A DNA stretch of 28,431 nt from CAZYXO01 sp964651315. GTDB taxonomy: Bacteria > Bacillota_I > Bacilli_A > RF39 > UBA660. Every line of letters starts with the position of its first letter. Position 1 is the stretch's first letter. This document shows, piece after piece, positions 14,288 through 22,679 of the stretch. Below the pieces are notes generated by a model that worked only from the letters and a program-made list of their open reading frames with translations, had not been told where the DNA came from and made no database searches. The translations under genes were made by a program, and so were the position numbers. The stretch covers positions 1 to 28,431 of the forward strand of contig CAZYXO010000005.1 of the NCBI GenBank assembly GCA_964651315.1, read 5' to 3'.

Positions 14288-14827
14288 ATGAGTAATTTTA
14301 AAGATTTATATAATAAAGAAATAAAAAGTAAGTTAAAAAAAGAATTTAATTATTCTAGTGAAATGCAAATTCCTAAATTAGAAAAAATAGTAGTTAATAT
14401 TGGTTGTGGTGAAGGTTCAAAAGATTCAAAATTTATTGAAGCATCTGTTAAAGATTTAGAAATAATTACTGGTCAAAAAGCCATAATCACTAAAGCTCGT
14501 AAATCAATTTCCGGATTCAAATTACGTGAAGGACAACCTGTTGGAGTTAAAGTAACACTAAGAGGAGAAAATATGTACAATTTCTTTGAAAAATTAGTAC
14601 GTGTAAGTTTACCTCGTGTAAGAGATTTCCGTGGAATTTCTAAAAATAGTTTTGATGGTAAAGGAAATTACACTTTGGGAGTTAAAGAACAATTAATATT
14701 CCCAGAAATTGAATACGATAATGTAGTTAAAGTAAGAGGCATGGATATAATTTTTGTTACAACAGCAAAAACAAATAATGAAGCATTAAGTTTATTAAGT
14801 GCATTCGGAATGCCTTTTAGAGGATAA
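14288..14827 (+). CDS. rplE: 50S ribosomal protein L5
   Basis: 179 residues, standard. MQIPKLEKIVVNIGCGEG, ITGQKAIITKARKSISGFKLREG, RDFRGISKNSFDGKGNYTLGVKEQLIFPEI and MDIIFVTTAKTNNEA are L5 landmarks. It binds 5S rRNA and touches P-site tRNA. Preceded by AGGAGG. Confidence 0.98.
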   Translation: MSNFKDLYNKEIKSKLKKEFNYSSEMQIPKLEKIVVNIGCGEGSKDSKFIEASVKDLEIITGQKAIITKARKSISGFKLREGQPVGVKVTLRGENMYNFFEKLVRVSLPRVRDFRGISKNSFDGKGNYTLGVKEQLIFPEIEYDNVVKVRGMDIIFVTTAKTNNEALSLLSAFGMPFRG

Positions 14828-14839
14828 GGGAGAGAAATT

Positions 14840-15025
14840 ATGGCAAAAAAAAGTATGATTATTAAATCAAAGAAAAAACCAAAATTTTCTACAAGAGCAT
14901 ATACGAGATGTGAAAGATGTGGTAGACCTCATGGTGTACTTCGTAAATTCAAATTATGTCGTATTTGTTTAAGAGAACTTGCAAATAAGGGTCAAATCCC
15001 TGGTGTGAAGAAATCTAGTTGGTAA
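14840..15025 (+). CDS. rpsN: 30S ribosomal protein S14, zinc-binding type Z
   Basis: 61 residues. The four cysteines in CERCGRPHGVLRKFKLCRIC form the zinc site of the type Z form, which is the usual S14 of Firmicutes kept inside the spc operon. The C-terminus RELANKGQIPGVKKSSW is canonical. Confidence 0.98.
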   Translation: MAKKSMIIKSKKKPKFSTRAYTRCERCGRPHGVLRKFKLCRICLRELANKGQIPGVKKSSW

Positions 15026-15044
15026 GGAAGGAGGAATTTAGATT

Positions 15045-15443
15045 ATGTTTGTACAAGATAAAATAGCTGATATGCTTACAAGAATACGTAATGCAAATCA
15101 AATGAAATATAAAACTGTTGAAGTACTTGGTACTAAAATCACTTTAGAAATTGCAAAAATTCTTAAAAGTGAAGGTTTTATAGAAGAATATGAGTACCAA
15201 AAAAATATTACAGGAGATAAAATGCTTTTAACTCTAAAATATGGTGCTAAGAAAGAAAGAGTAATCACTGGTTTAAGAAGAATTAGTAAATCAGGATTAA
15301 GAGTATATGTACCAGTTGAAGAAATTCCTTATGTCCTTAATGGTCTTGGAATTGCAATCATCTCTACATCAAAAGGTCTCATGACTGACAACGAAGCAAG
15401 AAAAGCGAAGTTAGGAGGCGAAGTACTTGCCTATATTTGGTAA
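15045..15443 (+). CDS. rpsH: 30S ribosomal protein S8
   Basis: 132 residues. DKIADMLTRIRNANQMKYKTVEV and the C-terminal STSKGLMTDNEARKAKLGGEVLAYIW identify S8, a primary 16S rRNA binder that in enterobacteria represses the spc operon. AAGGAGGA upstream. Confidence 0.98.
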   Translation: MFVQDKIADMLTRIRNANQMKYKTVEVLGTKITLEIAKILKSEGFIEEYEYQKNITGDKMLLTLKYGAKKERVITGLRRISKSGLRVYVPVEEIPYVLNGLGIAIISTSKGLMTDNEARKAKLGGEVLAYIW

Positions 15444-15452
15444 GGAAAAGAT

Positions 15453-15989
15453 ATGAGTAGAATAGGTAATAGAAAACTAGTAATACCAGCAGGTGTAACT
15501 GTTGAAATTGATGGAACTAAAGTAAAGGTAAGTTCTAGTAAAGGAACTTTAGAAAAAGAATTTAGTAAATTAATTAGTATTACAGTAGAAGATAACTGTG
15601 TTGTTACAAAAGAAAAGAAATTAAATAAAGAATCTAACATGTTATGTGGAACAACTAATTCTTTAATTAACAATATGTTAATTGGAGTAAGTGAAGGCTA
15701 CGAAAGAGAACTTGAAACGGTTGGTGTTGGATATCGTTTTGCAATCACAGGTAATAAAATCAATGTTAGTGCTGGATTTAGTCATCCTGTATTAATTGAT
15801 ATTCCTGCTGGTTTAACAGTAACTGCACCAAGTAATACTGAATTATCAATTAAAGGAATTAACAAAGAGGTTGTTACTGAATTTGCGGCTAATATTCGTA
15901 AAATAAGACCTCCTGAACCATATAAAGGTAAAGGAATTCATTATAAAGGTGAACATATTCGTCGTAAAGATGGTAAGAAAGCGGCTTAG
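15453..15989 (+). CDS. rplF: 50S ribosomal protein L6
   Basis: 178 residues. MSRIGNRKLVIPAGVTVEIDG, GVSEGYERELETVGVGYR and the C-terminal IRPPEPYKGKGIHYKGEHIRRKDGKK are diagnostic. L6 lies near the GTPase centre. It starts 9 bases after rpsH. Confidence 0.98.
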   Translation: MSRIGNRKLVIPAGVTVEIDGTKVKVSSSKGTLEKEFSKLISITVEDNCVVTKEKKLNKESNMLCGTTNSLINNMLIGVSEGYERELETVGVGYRFAITGNKINVSAGFSHPVLIDIPAGLTVTAPSNTELSIKGINKEVVTEFAANIRKIRPPEPYKGKGIHYKGEHIRRKDGKKAA

Positions 15990-16000
15990 GAAGGATTATT

Positions 16001-16357
16001 ATGATAAAAAAAGAGTCAAGTAATGTTTTGCGTATAGCTAGACATAAAAGAATAAGAAAAAATATAAGTGGTACTAGTGAAGTACCAAGATTGAATGTTT
16101 TTCGTTCAAACAAAGAAATATTTGCATCTATTATTGATGACGAAACTGGTAATACTTTAGCTGCTTCATCATCATTAATGTTGAAAATTAAAAATGGTGG
16201 TAATATCGAAGGAGCGAAAGCTGTTGGAAAAGATATTGCTGAAAAATGTAAGAAAATCAAAATTAAGAAAGTTGCCTTTGACCGTGGTGGATATTTGTAT
16301 CATGGACGTGTAGAAGCATTAGCAAATGCTGCACGTGAAAATGGCTTAGAATTCTAG
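16001..16357 (+). CDS. rplR: 50S ribosomal protein L18
   Basis: 118 residues. RHKRIRKNISGTSEVPRLNVFRSNKEIFASIIDD and the end VAFDRGGYLYHGRVEALANAARENGLEF identify L18, which carries 5S rRNA with L5. A GGAAGGA site precedes the ATG. Confidence 0.98.
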   Translation: MIKKESSNVLRIARHKRIRKNISGTSEVPRLNVFRSNKEIFASIIDDETGNTLAASSSLMLKIKNGGNIEGAKAVGKDIAEKCKKIKIKKVAFDRGGYLYHGRVEALANAARENGLEF

Positions 16358-16371
16358 GTTGGGAGGATATT

Positions 16372-16941
16372 ATGGAAAACAATAAGAAAAATTTTAAAGA
16401 TAGAAATAATAAAAAAAGACCTTTCAAAAATAAAACAGAAGTTAAGAAAAACTTATTAGAAGAAAAAGTTGTTTCAATTGGTCGTGTTACAAAAGTAACA
16501 AAAGGTGGAAGACATTTTCGTTTCTCTGCAACTGTAGTTGTTGGAAATCGTAAAGGATTAGTAGGAATTGGAACTGGTAAATCAAATGAAGTACCAGAAG
16601 CAATAAAAAAAGCTATTCAAGTAGCAAATAAAAATGTTGTTAAAATTCCTTTAATCGATAATCGTACAATTCCTCATGAATCACTAACTAAAGTTGGTCG
16701 TAGTGTAGTTTTACTAAAACCAGCAAAAGAAGGTACAGGAATTGTTGCAGGTGGAGCAGCAAGAGCAGTTTTAGAACTTGCAGGAGTTAAAGATATCGTA
16801 TCTAAATCTCTTGGATCAAACACAAAAATCAATGTTGCTAAAGCTTGTTTAGATGGATTGAAATTACAAAAAACAAGAGAAAAAATGAACGAATTACGTG
16901 GAAAAACTGTTAAGGAGGAAGTAAAAGATGAAGTTAAATAG
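16372..16941 (+). CDS. rpsE: 30S ribosomal protein S5
   Basis: 189 residues. A basic N-terminal extension of ~30 residues is followed by the S5 dsRBD-like domain (EKVVSIGRVTKVTKGGRHFRFSATVVVGNRKGLVG) and a C-terminal domain (IVAGGAARAVLELAGVKDIVSKSLGS). S5 contributes to decoding fidelity. Its 3' end overlaps rplO by 14 bases; the rpmD gene that usually lies between them is absent. Confidence 0.98.
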   Translation: MENNKKNFKDRNNKKRPFKNKTEVKKNLLEEKVVSIGRVTKVTKGGRHFRFSATVVVGNRKGLVGIGTGKSNEVPEAIKKAIQVANKNVVKIPLIDNRTIPHESLTKVGRSVVLLKPAKEGTGIVAGGAARAVLELAGVKDIVSKSLGSNTKINVAKACLDGLKLQKTREKMNELRGKTVKEEVKDEVK

Positions 16942-17371
16942 TTTAATGAAATCTCCAGAAACAAAAGCTCGTAAAAGAGTTGGACGTGGACCAGGTAGTG
17001 GAATGGGTAAAACTTCTACTAGAGGAGAAAACGGACAAAAATCACGTAGTGGTGCAAGCATTCCAGCTTGGTTTCAAGGTGGACAATCACCATTATATCG
17101 TCGTATTCCTAAAAGAGGATTCAACAATAAAAACTTTGCAATTAGATATGCAATAATTAATTTGGATACAATTGATAAATTCTTTAATGAAGGAGACGTT
17201 GTTAGTCCAGAAATATTAAAAGAAAGAGGAATAATTAAAAAAGAACTTAGTGGATTAAAAATCTTAGGTGATGGCTCATTAACTAAAAAAGTTACTGTAA
17301 AAGCACATAGATTTTCTACTAATGCTGTTAGTAAAATAGAAGAAGCTGGCGGAAAAACTGAGGTGATTTAA
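16928..17371 (+). CDS. rplO: 50S ribosomal protein L15
   Basis: 147 residues. RKRVGRGPGSGMGKTSTRGENGQKSRSG near the start and the later QSPLYRRIPKRGFNNKNF are L15 landmarks. AAGGAGG lies inside the rpsE end, which supports the overlapping ATG at 16928. It is a late 50S assembly protein. Confidence 0.98.
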   Translation: MKLNSLMKSPETKARKRVGRGPGSGMGKTSTRGENGQKSRSGASIPAWFQGGQSPLYRRIPKRGFNNKNFAIRYAIINLDTIDKFFNEGDVVSPEILKERGIIKKELSGLKILGDGSLTKKVTVKAHRFSTNAVSKIEEAGGKTEVI

Positions 17372-17372
17372 A

Positions 17373-18638
17373 ATGTTTAAAGCATTGAAAGGACTTTTTA
17401 GTAAAGAAAATAAAGACTTACGAAAAAGAATCTATTTCACATTCGCTTGTCTAGGAATATTTTGTTTAGGTACAAATATTACAATTCCTTGGGCATCAGC
17501 AGTTTTAGATGACTTAGGTTTCTTAGAAATTTTTAACTTAATGAGTGGAGGCGGACTTCGAAGTTTTTCAATCTTCGCTTTAGGTGTAAGTCCATATATT
17601 ACAGCATCGATTATTACGCAATTATTACAAATGGATATTATTCCATATTTCAAAGAGTTAAAAGAACAAGGTTATGTTGGTCGTCAAAAGATTAATAAAA
17701 TAACAAGATATTTAGGTATTATAATGGCATTTGTTCAAGCGTATGCAATTTCCATATTTTATATGGGTGGTGCTGATGGATTTACAATGTTAAAAACATC
17801 AGTAGTTATGACAGCGGGTACAGCATTCTTACTTTGGATGGGAGATCAAATTACTCAAAAAGGTATTGGTAATGGTCAATCACTATTGATAATGGCAGGT
17901 ATTTTACAAAGTATGCCAACAATATTCCAAAGTGCATTTAATGCCTTTATAACAGCTGGTACATATAGTACTGCAGTAGGAGTTAGTTTATTCTCTATGT
18001 TTATTATATCTTATATAATGATTATTATTGGAATAATTTGGATATCTCTTGCAGAACGCAGAATACCAATTCAATATGCTAATAGAACAAGTAGTGCTTA
18101 TGGAGCAAGACAAAGTTTTTTACCAATAAAAATTAATTCTGCTGGAGTTATGCCAGTAATATTTGCAAGTATATTAACAACAATACCAGCAACTATAGTT
18201 AATTTAATAGGTAATGCAGGAGCAATAAAATTTGTTAATGATTATATTGTTTATACTTCACCAACAGGACTAGTTCTATATATAGCATTAATTATCTTCT
18301 TTGGATATTTCTATACTTTCTTAAGTATGAATCCCGAAGAAATGAGTAAAAATTTAAATAATAATGGTGGATATATTCCAGGAGTAAGACCTGGGACTGA
18401 TACAAGTGATTACATCAGTAATTCCTTATCAAAGTTAACACTAGTTGGTTCAATATTTTTAGTAGTACTTGCAGGACTTCCTGTTGTAGTTGCTAATTTT
18501 ACAAGTTTACCATCAAGTGTAACAATAGGTGGAACTGGTATTCTAATTGTTGTTGGAGTAGCAATTGAAACTTACAAACAATTAGAAAGTAGTTTAATGA
18601 GTAGAAGTTATTCACAAAAAAGGAAAAAATTAAGATGA
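17373..18638 (+). CDS. secY: Protein translocase channel subunit SecY
   Basis: 421 residues with ten membrane segments expected. Landmarks are IPWASAVLDDL in the first periplasmic loop, the plug/TM2 region FSIFALGVSPYITASIITQLL, ISLAERRIPIQYANR in the cytoplasmic loop after TM6, and MNPEEMSKNLNNNGGYIPGVRPG before TM9. SecY forms the membrane channel for secreted and inserted proteins with SecE and SecG. Its TGA stop overlaps the adk ATG (ATGA). Confidence 0.98.
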   Translation: MFKALKGLFSKENKDLRKRIYFTFACLGIFCLGTNITIPWASAVLDDLGFLEIFNLMSGGGLRSFSIFALGVSPYITASIITQLLQMDIIPYFKELKEQGYVGRQKINKITRYLGIIMAFVQAYAISIFYMGGADGFTMLKTSVVMTAGTAFLLWMGDQITQKGIGNGQSLLIMAGILQSMPTIFQSAFNAFITAGTYSTAVGVSLFSMFIISYIMIIIGIIWISLAERRIPIQYANRTSSAYGARQSFLPIKINSAGVMPVIFASILTTIPATIVNLIGNAGAIKFVNDYIVYTSPTGLVLYIALIIFFGYFYTFLSMNPEEMSKNLNNNGGYIPGVRPGTDTSDYISNSLSKLTLVGSIFLVVLAGLPVVVANFTSLPSSVTIGGTGILIVVGVAIETYKQLESSLMSRSYSQKRKKLR

Positions 18639-19291
18639 AGAATGTAATATTTATTGCACCTCCTGCTGCTGGAAAAGGCACAGTGAGTGAATTATTAGTA
18701 GAAAATTATGGCTACAAACAAGTTACGACAAGTAATTTGTTAAAAGAAGTAGTAAACAGTAATACACCACTTGGGGATAAAATAAAAGACATAATGGCAA
18801 AAGGTGAACTTGTAAGTGATGATTTAGTAATTGAACTTATAGGTAATACTTTAAAAAACATTTATGAAACAAATTTATTTATCTTAGATGGTTCACCTAG
18901 AACAATGAAACAAGCAGAAGGTATTACGAATATTTTTAAAGAATTACATATAGAAAACTATATTGCAATTTATTTAGATATTGATAAGAAAACTGCAATG
19001 GAACGTGCTTTAGGCAGATTAATATGTCCAAAATGTGGTAGGGGGTACAATATATATTCCGATAAATTCAAACCCATAAATGAAAATGTTTGTGATGATT
19101 GTCATGAAGAATTATCTAAAAGAAGTGATGATAATGAAGAATCATTTAATAAAAGATTTGATATTTATTTAGAAAAGACAACCGAAGTTATTAATTATTT
19201 TAAAAACATAAATAAACTAGTGACTATTGATGCCAATTGTGAAACAGTCGAAGTTTATGAGAAAGTTAAAAAGGAGATAAATAATGGTTAA
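18635..19291 (+). CDS. adk: Adenylate kinase with zinc-binding lid and altered P-loop
   Basis: 218 residues, the long-lid form. It interconverts ATP+AMP and 2 ADP. The lid carries a four-Cys zinc site (CPKCGRGY ... CDDC, residues ~129-152) as in Gram-positive Adk. DGSPRTMKQAE (usually DGFPRT), LGRLICPKCG and the R-x-DD-x-E ... RF pattern of the core are present. The P-loop reads APPAAGKGT where most Adk have GxPGxGKGT, so two loop glycines are alanines; Lys and Thr are kept. Overlaps secY by 4 and map by 8 bases. Confidence 0.95.
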   Translation: MKNVIFIAPPAAGKGTVSELLVENYGYKQVTTSNLLKEVVNSNTPLGDKIKDIMAKGELVSDDLVIELIGNTLKNIYETNLFILDGSPRTMKQAEGITNIFKELHIENYIAIYLDIDKKTAMERALGRLICPKCGRGYNIYSDKFKPINENVCDDCHEELSKRSDDNEESFNKRFDIYLEKTTEVINYFKNINKLVTIDANCETVEVYEKVKKEINNG

Positions 19292-20039
19292 TATAAGGTC
19301 TTCCGAAGAAATAGAAATATTAAGAAAAGCGGGACATATAAACTATTTATTACAGTGTGAACTTGAAAAATATATTAAAGTTGGAATTACAACAAAGGAG
19401 TTAGATGAAATAGCTTACAAGTTTATAATTGAACATGAAGCTATTCCATCATTCTTAAACTTTGAAGGATTTCCAGCAAGTATATGTGCTTCATTAAATG
19501 ATGAAGTGGTACATGGTATTCCAGATAATCGAATTTTACAAAGTGGTGACTTATTAAAAATTGATGTTGGAGTTAAATATCAAGGATATCATTCTGATAG
19601 TGCAAGAACTTATATTATCGGCGAAGTAAATGAAGATGTAAGAGCATTAGTTGAAAATACTGAGAAGGCTTTATACAAAGGCATTGCTGAAGTAAAAGAA
19701 GATGTAAAATTAGGAGATATTGGAGCCTCTATCGCTGACTTTGCTAAAGAAAATAAACTTAGTGTAGTTAGAGAATTAGTAGGACACGGAGTAGGAACTG
19801 AATTACATGAAGATCCAGATGTACCAAATTATGGACACCGAGGACTAGGAATGCGACTTAAAGCTGGTATGGTAATAGCAATAGAACCAATGCTTAACTT
19901 AGGTAAAAAAGAAATATGCATTTTAGATAACGGTTGGACAATTGCAACACTTGATGGGTCACCATCTGCCCATTTTGAACATACAGTATTAGTTACAAAA
20001 GATGGATTTGAAATATTAACAGGAGAGAAAAATGGATAA
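19284..20039 (+). CDS. map: Type I methionine aminopeptidase
   Basis: 251 residues. It removes the initiator Met from new proteins. Metal and substrate residues are in place: HGIPDNRILQSGDLLKIDVGVKYQGYHSDSARTY (His of HGIP, two Asp), GHGVGTELHEDPDVPN (His), AIEPMLN (Glu) and HFEHTVLV (Glu). The pita-bread fold is complete. It overlaps adk and infA by 8 bases each, so the three are translationally coupled. Confidence 0.97.
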   Translation: MVNIRSSEEIEILRKAGHINYLLQCELEKYIKVGITTKELDEIAYKFIIEHEAIPSFLNFEGFPASICASLNDEVVHGIPDNRILQSGDLLKIDVGVKYQGYHSDSARTYIIGEVNEDVRALVENTEKALYKGIAEVKEDVKLGDIGASIADFAKENKLSVVRELVGHGVGTELHEDPDVPNYGHRGLGMRLKAGMVIAIEPMLNLGKKEICILDNGWTIATLDGSPSAHFEHTVLVTKDGFEILTGEKNG

Positions 20040-20277
20040 AAACAATTTTGAAAACAAATCTTCAAAAGAAGAAAAAATTGAAGTTGAAGGCAAAGTAGTC
20101 GAAGTCTTAAAAGGCAGTGATTATTTAGTCAAATTAAGTAATGGTTTTACTGTGAAAGCCTACGTTTCTGGTAAAATGCGCATGAATATGATACGTATTC
20201 TACCAGGTGATACAGTAACAATTGAACTATCTCCTTATGATTTAACATGTGGGCGAATAACATGGAATAAAAGATAA
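20032..20277 (+). CDS. infA: Translation initiation factor IF-1
   Basis: 81 residues, about nine more than usual because of a charged N-terminal stretch (MDKNNFENKSSKEEK) before the OB fold. IEVEGKVVEVLKGSDYLVKLSNG and SGKMRMNMIRILPGDTVTIELSPYDLTCGRITW are canonical (LTRGRI is LTCGRI here). IF-1 occupies the A site during initiation. GGAGA inside map precedes the ATG. Confidence 0.97.
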   Translation: MDKNNFENKSSKEEKIEVEGKVVEVLKGSDYLVKLSNGFTVKAYVSGKMRMNMIRILPGDTVTIELSPYDLTCGRITWNKR

Positions 20278-20294
20278 AGGAAGGAAATTAAATT

Positions 20295-20408
20295 ATGAAA
20301 GTTAGACCATCAGTAAAAAAAATGTGTAAAAAATGTAAAGTAATTAGAAGAAAAGGTCGTGTTATGATTATTTGTAGTAATCCTAAACACAAACAAGCCC
20401 AAGGTTAG
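20295..20408 (+). CDS. rpmJ: 50S ribosomal protein L36
   Basis: A 37-residue gene in the usual place between infA and rpsM. MKVRPSVKKMCKKCKVIRRKG is followed by RVMIICSNPKHKQAQG. The Cys-x2-Cys ... Cys ... His zinc ribbon (Cys11, Cys14, Cys27, His32) is intact, so this is the zinc-binding C+ form. AAGGAA precedes the ATG. Confidence 0.97.
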   Translation: MKVRPSVKKMCKKCKVIRRKGRVMIICSNPKHKQAQG

Positions 20409-20419
20409 GAGGAAAACAT

Positions 20420-20794
20420 ATGGCTCGTATAAAAAATATTGAATTACCAGGAGAAAAACATATTTGCATAGGACTTACAGCAATATATGGAATTGGTAGA
20501 CAAAAAGCAAATGAAATTTGTGAAAATGCAAAAGTAGATCCTACAAAAAAAGTAAAAGATTTAACAGAAGATGAAATTACAGCACTTCGTAAAGAAGTTG
20601 ATACTAATTTAGTAGAAGGTGACTTAAGACGTGAAGTACAATTAAGTATTAAAAACAAAATGGAAATTAATTGTTATCAAGGAATTAGACATAAAAAAGG
20701 ATTACCAGTAAGAGGACAAAGAACTAGTAGAAATGCTAAAACTCGTAAAGGTAAAGGAAAAACAGTAGCAAATAAAAAGAAAGTTGCTAAATAG
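20420..20794 (+). CDS. rpsM: 30S ribosomal protein S13
   Basis: 124 residues. ARIKNIELPGEKHICIGLTAIYGIGRQKANEIC, the helical middle and the C-terminal HKKGLPVRGQRTSRNAKTRKG identify S13, which contacts tRNAs and L5 from the 30S head. AGGAGG precedes the ATG. Confidence 0.98.
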   Translation: MARIKNIELPGEKHICIGLTAIYGIGRQKANEICENAKVDPTKKVKDLTEDEITALRKEVDTNLVEGDLRREVQLSIKNKMEINCYQGIRHKKGLPVRGQRTSRNAKTRKGKGKTVANKKKVAK

Positions 20795-20805
20795 GAGGTA
20801 AGATT

Positions 20806-21189
20806 ATGGCTTATAATAGAAGAAAAAGAAAAGTTAAAAAGAATATTCCTGAAGCACAAGCTCATATTCATTCAACATATAATAATACAATCGTAACAAT
20901 CACAGAAAAAAATGGTAATGTAATATCTTGGGCATCTGCTGGAACATTAGGTTACAAAGGAAGCAAAAAGAAAACTCCATTTGCAGCTGGAAGTTGTGCA
21001 GAAGCTGTTGCAAAAGTTGCTATGGCAGAGGGTGTTAAAAAAGTTGATGTAATAGTAAAAGGACTTGGAACTGGTAGAGAAAATGCAATTAGATCTTTAC
21101 AAGTTGCTGGTTTAGAAGTACTAAGTATTATCGATGAAACACCAGTACCACATAATGGTTGTCGTCCATCTAAAAGACCAAGAAAGTAA
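20806..21189 (+). CDS. rpsK: 30S ribosomal protein S11
   Basis: 127 residues. AHIHSTYNNTIVTITEKNGN, SAGTLGYKGSKKKTPFAAG and the C-terminal DETPVPHNGCRPSKRPRK are diagnostic. S11 lies on the 30S platform. AGGAGG precedes the ATG. Confidence 0.98.
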   Translation: MAYNRRKRKVKKNIPEAQAHIHSTYNNTIVTITEKNGNVISWASAGTLGYKGSKKKTPFAAGSCAEAVAKVAMAEGVKKVDVIVKGLGTGRENAIRSLQVAGLEVLSIIDETPVPHNGCRPSKRPRK

Positions 21190-21204
21190 GAGAGGGGAAA
21201 TATA

Positions 21205-22149
21205 ATGTTAAATTTTGAGAAACCAGATTACAAAATAACAGAGTATGTAGAAAATAATAATTTTGGAAAATTTGAACTAGATCCACTAGAAAGAGGATTT
21301 GGAACAACAATTGGTAATGCACTTAGAAGAGTAATGTTACAAAACTTACCAGGAAGTGCAGTAGTTGCAGTTAAAATTGAAGGAGTTTTACATGAATTCC
21401 AAAAAATTGAAGGTGTTGTAGAAGACGTAACAATGATTGTTTTAGCTTTAAAGAAATTAGTTATTAAAAACTATACAAATGAAGTTAAAACTTTAAGATT
21501 AGTTGCATCTAAAGAAGGAATTGTAACAGCAGGAGATATTGAAAAAAATTCTGATGTTGCGATTTTAAATCCTGATTTATTAATTTGTACACTTGTTAAA
21601 GGTGGAAAAATTGATATGGAAATTACTGTTTCAAATGGTAGAGGATATGTTGAAGCAAAAGAAAATAAGAAAAATTTTGCTGAAAACAAAGTAGGAATGA
21701 TTGCAATTGATTCATCATTCTCACCAATTGAACTTGTAAAATACGATGTAGTAGATACTCGTGTTGGTCAAAATGAAAATTTTGATAAATTAATTATGGA
21801 AATAACTACAAATGGTAGTTTATCTCCAGAAGAAGCAATGGCTTTATCTGCTAGAATTTTAATTGAACACTTAAATATTATTACAGATTTAAATGCAATA
21901 TCTGATGTTAATGGATTAATGGCAGAAAAGAAAGTTGATAAAATTACTAAAACATTAGAAACACCAATTGAAGAAATTGAATTTTCAGTAAGAGCATATA
22001 ATTGCTTAAAAAGAGCTGGTATTCATACTGTACAAGATTTAATAGCTAAAAAAGAAATTGAAGTAACAAGAATAAGAAATTTAGGAAAGAAGTCACTAAA
22101 AGAAGTACTTGATAAAGTAGATGAATTAGGGCTTAAATTCCATGAGTAA
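21205..22149 (+). CDS. rpoA: DNA-directed RNA polymerase alpha subunit
   Basis: 314 residues, standard. The N-terminal assembly domain (to ~230) contains GKFELDPLERGFGTTIGNALRRVMLQNLPG. The C-terminal domain (from ~245) contains SVRAYNCLKRAGIHTVQDLIAK and RIRNLGKKSLKEVLDKVDELGL, the helix-hairpin-helix that contacts UP elements and activators. Located in the alpha operon between rpsK and rplQ as usual. Confidence 0.98.
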   Translation: MLNFEKPDYKITEYVENNNFGKFELDPLERGFGTTIGNALRRVMLQNLPGSAVVAVKIEGVLHEFQKIEGVVEDVTMIVLALKKLVIKNYTNEVKTLRLVASKEGIVTAGDIEKNSDVAILNPDLLICTLVKGGKIDMEITVSNGRGYVEAKENKKNFAENKVGMIAIDSSFSPIELVKYDVVDTRVGQNENFDKLIMEITTNGSLSPEEAMALSARILIEHLNIITDLNAISDVNGLMAEKKVDKITKTLETPIEEIEFSVRAYNCLKRAGIHTVQDLIAKKEIEVTRIRNLGKKSLKEVLDKVDELGLKFHE

Positions 22150-22162
22150 GGAGAATTAAGTT

Positions 22163-22496
22163 ATGGCATACAAGAAAATTAATCGTGAAACAAGAATAAG
22201 AAGAAGCATTTTTGCATCTTTAACAAAAGAAGTAATTATGAGTGGTAGTGTTGTTACTACTGAAAGAAGAGCTAAAGAAGTAAGAAAATTTGNNNNNNNN
22301 NNATGGAAAACGTGGAACTTTAGTTTCAAGAAGAAAAGCTTTAGCATTTTTACACAATGATAATGAAGTTGTTAGTAAAATCTTTAATGAACTTGCTACA
22401 AAGTATGAAACTAGAAATGGCGGATATACAAGGATTATTAAATTAAAAGAACGTATCGGTGACGATGCACTTGAAGTTAAACTTGAATTGGTTTAG
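22163..22496 (+). CDS. rplQ: 50S ribosomal protein L17, interrupted by an assembly gap
   Basis: The N-terminal part (MAYKKINRETRIRRSIFASLTKEVIMSG, then VVTTERRAKEVRKF) and the C-terminal part (GKRGTL, then RNGGYTRIIKLKERIGDDALEVKLELV) are both clear L17. They are in different frames because of 10 Ns at 22293-22302. L17 normally has about seven residues between the flanking motifs, so roughly 18 rather than 10 bases are missing. With 18 bases the gene is in frame at 113 residues, the normal size. I therefore treat it as intact in the organism. L17 lies near the tunnel exit and is the last gene of this operon. Confidence 0.93.
22293..22302. other. Assembly gap (10 N) inside rplQ
   Basis: Ten Ns. 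Frame analysis of rplQ on both sides implies a true missing length that leaves the reading frame open, best guess about 18 bases, so the gap length is a placeholder. Confidence 0.98.
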
Positions 22497-22501
22497 AAAT
22501 T

Positions 22502-22534
22502 AAAATTGTGAACATTAATTGTTTGCAATTTTTT
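22502..22534 (+). terminator. Terminator of the ribosomal operon
   Basis: A 13-bp stem with two G-T pairs (22502-22514 with 22520-22532), 5-base loop, and a T run to 22534. It directly follows the rplQ stop. Confidence 0.9.
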
Positions 22535-22554
22535 ATTTTGTAAAAATAGAAATA

Positions 22555-22582
22555 TTGGTTTGTGAAAAAATTTATATATAAT
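22555..22582 (+). promoter_or_regulatory. Possible upstream promoter before the lipoprotein gene
   Basis: TTGGTT (22555-22560), 16-bp spacer, TATAAT (22577-22582). It would give a leader of about 90 bases that includes a small hairpin (GTCT/AGAC) and runs through the second promoter at 22634. Confidence 0.35.
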
Positions 22583-22633
22583 AATTAAGTCTAATAAGAC
22601 AAAATCTTGTAACGGGATAACTTCATTTACTAA

Positions 22634-22662
22634 TTCACATAAATTATAGTTCGTGCTATAAT
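22634..22662 (+). promoter_or_regulatory. Promoter of the lipoprotein operon
   Basis: TTCACA (22634-22639), 17-bp spacer, TATAAT (22657-22662) with an upstream TGC (extended -10). The start would be about 11 bases before the ATG at 22680, very close to the AGAGG site. Confidence 0.7.
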
Positions 22663-22679
22663 GATATAGAGGTTTATAT

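Noticed and set aside
22163..22496. rplQ as a true frameshifted pseudogene
   Set aside because: The frame change coincides exactly with a run of Ns, and both halves are well conserved.
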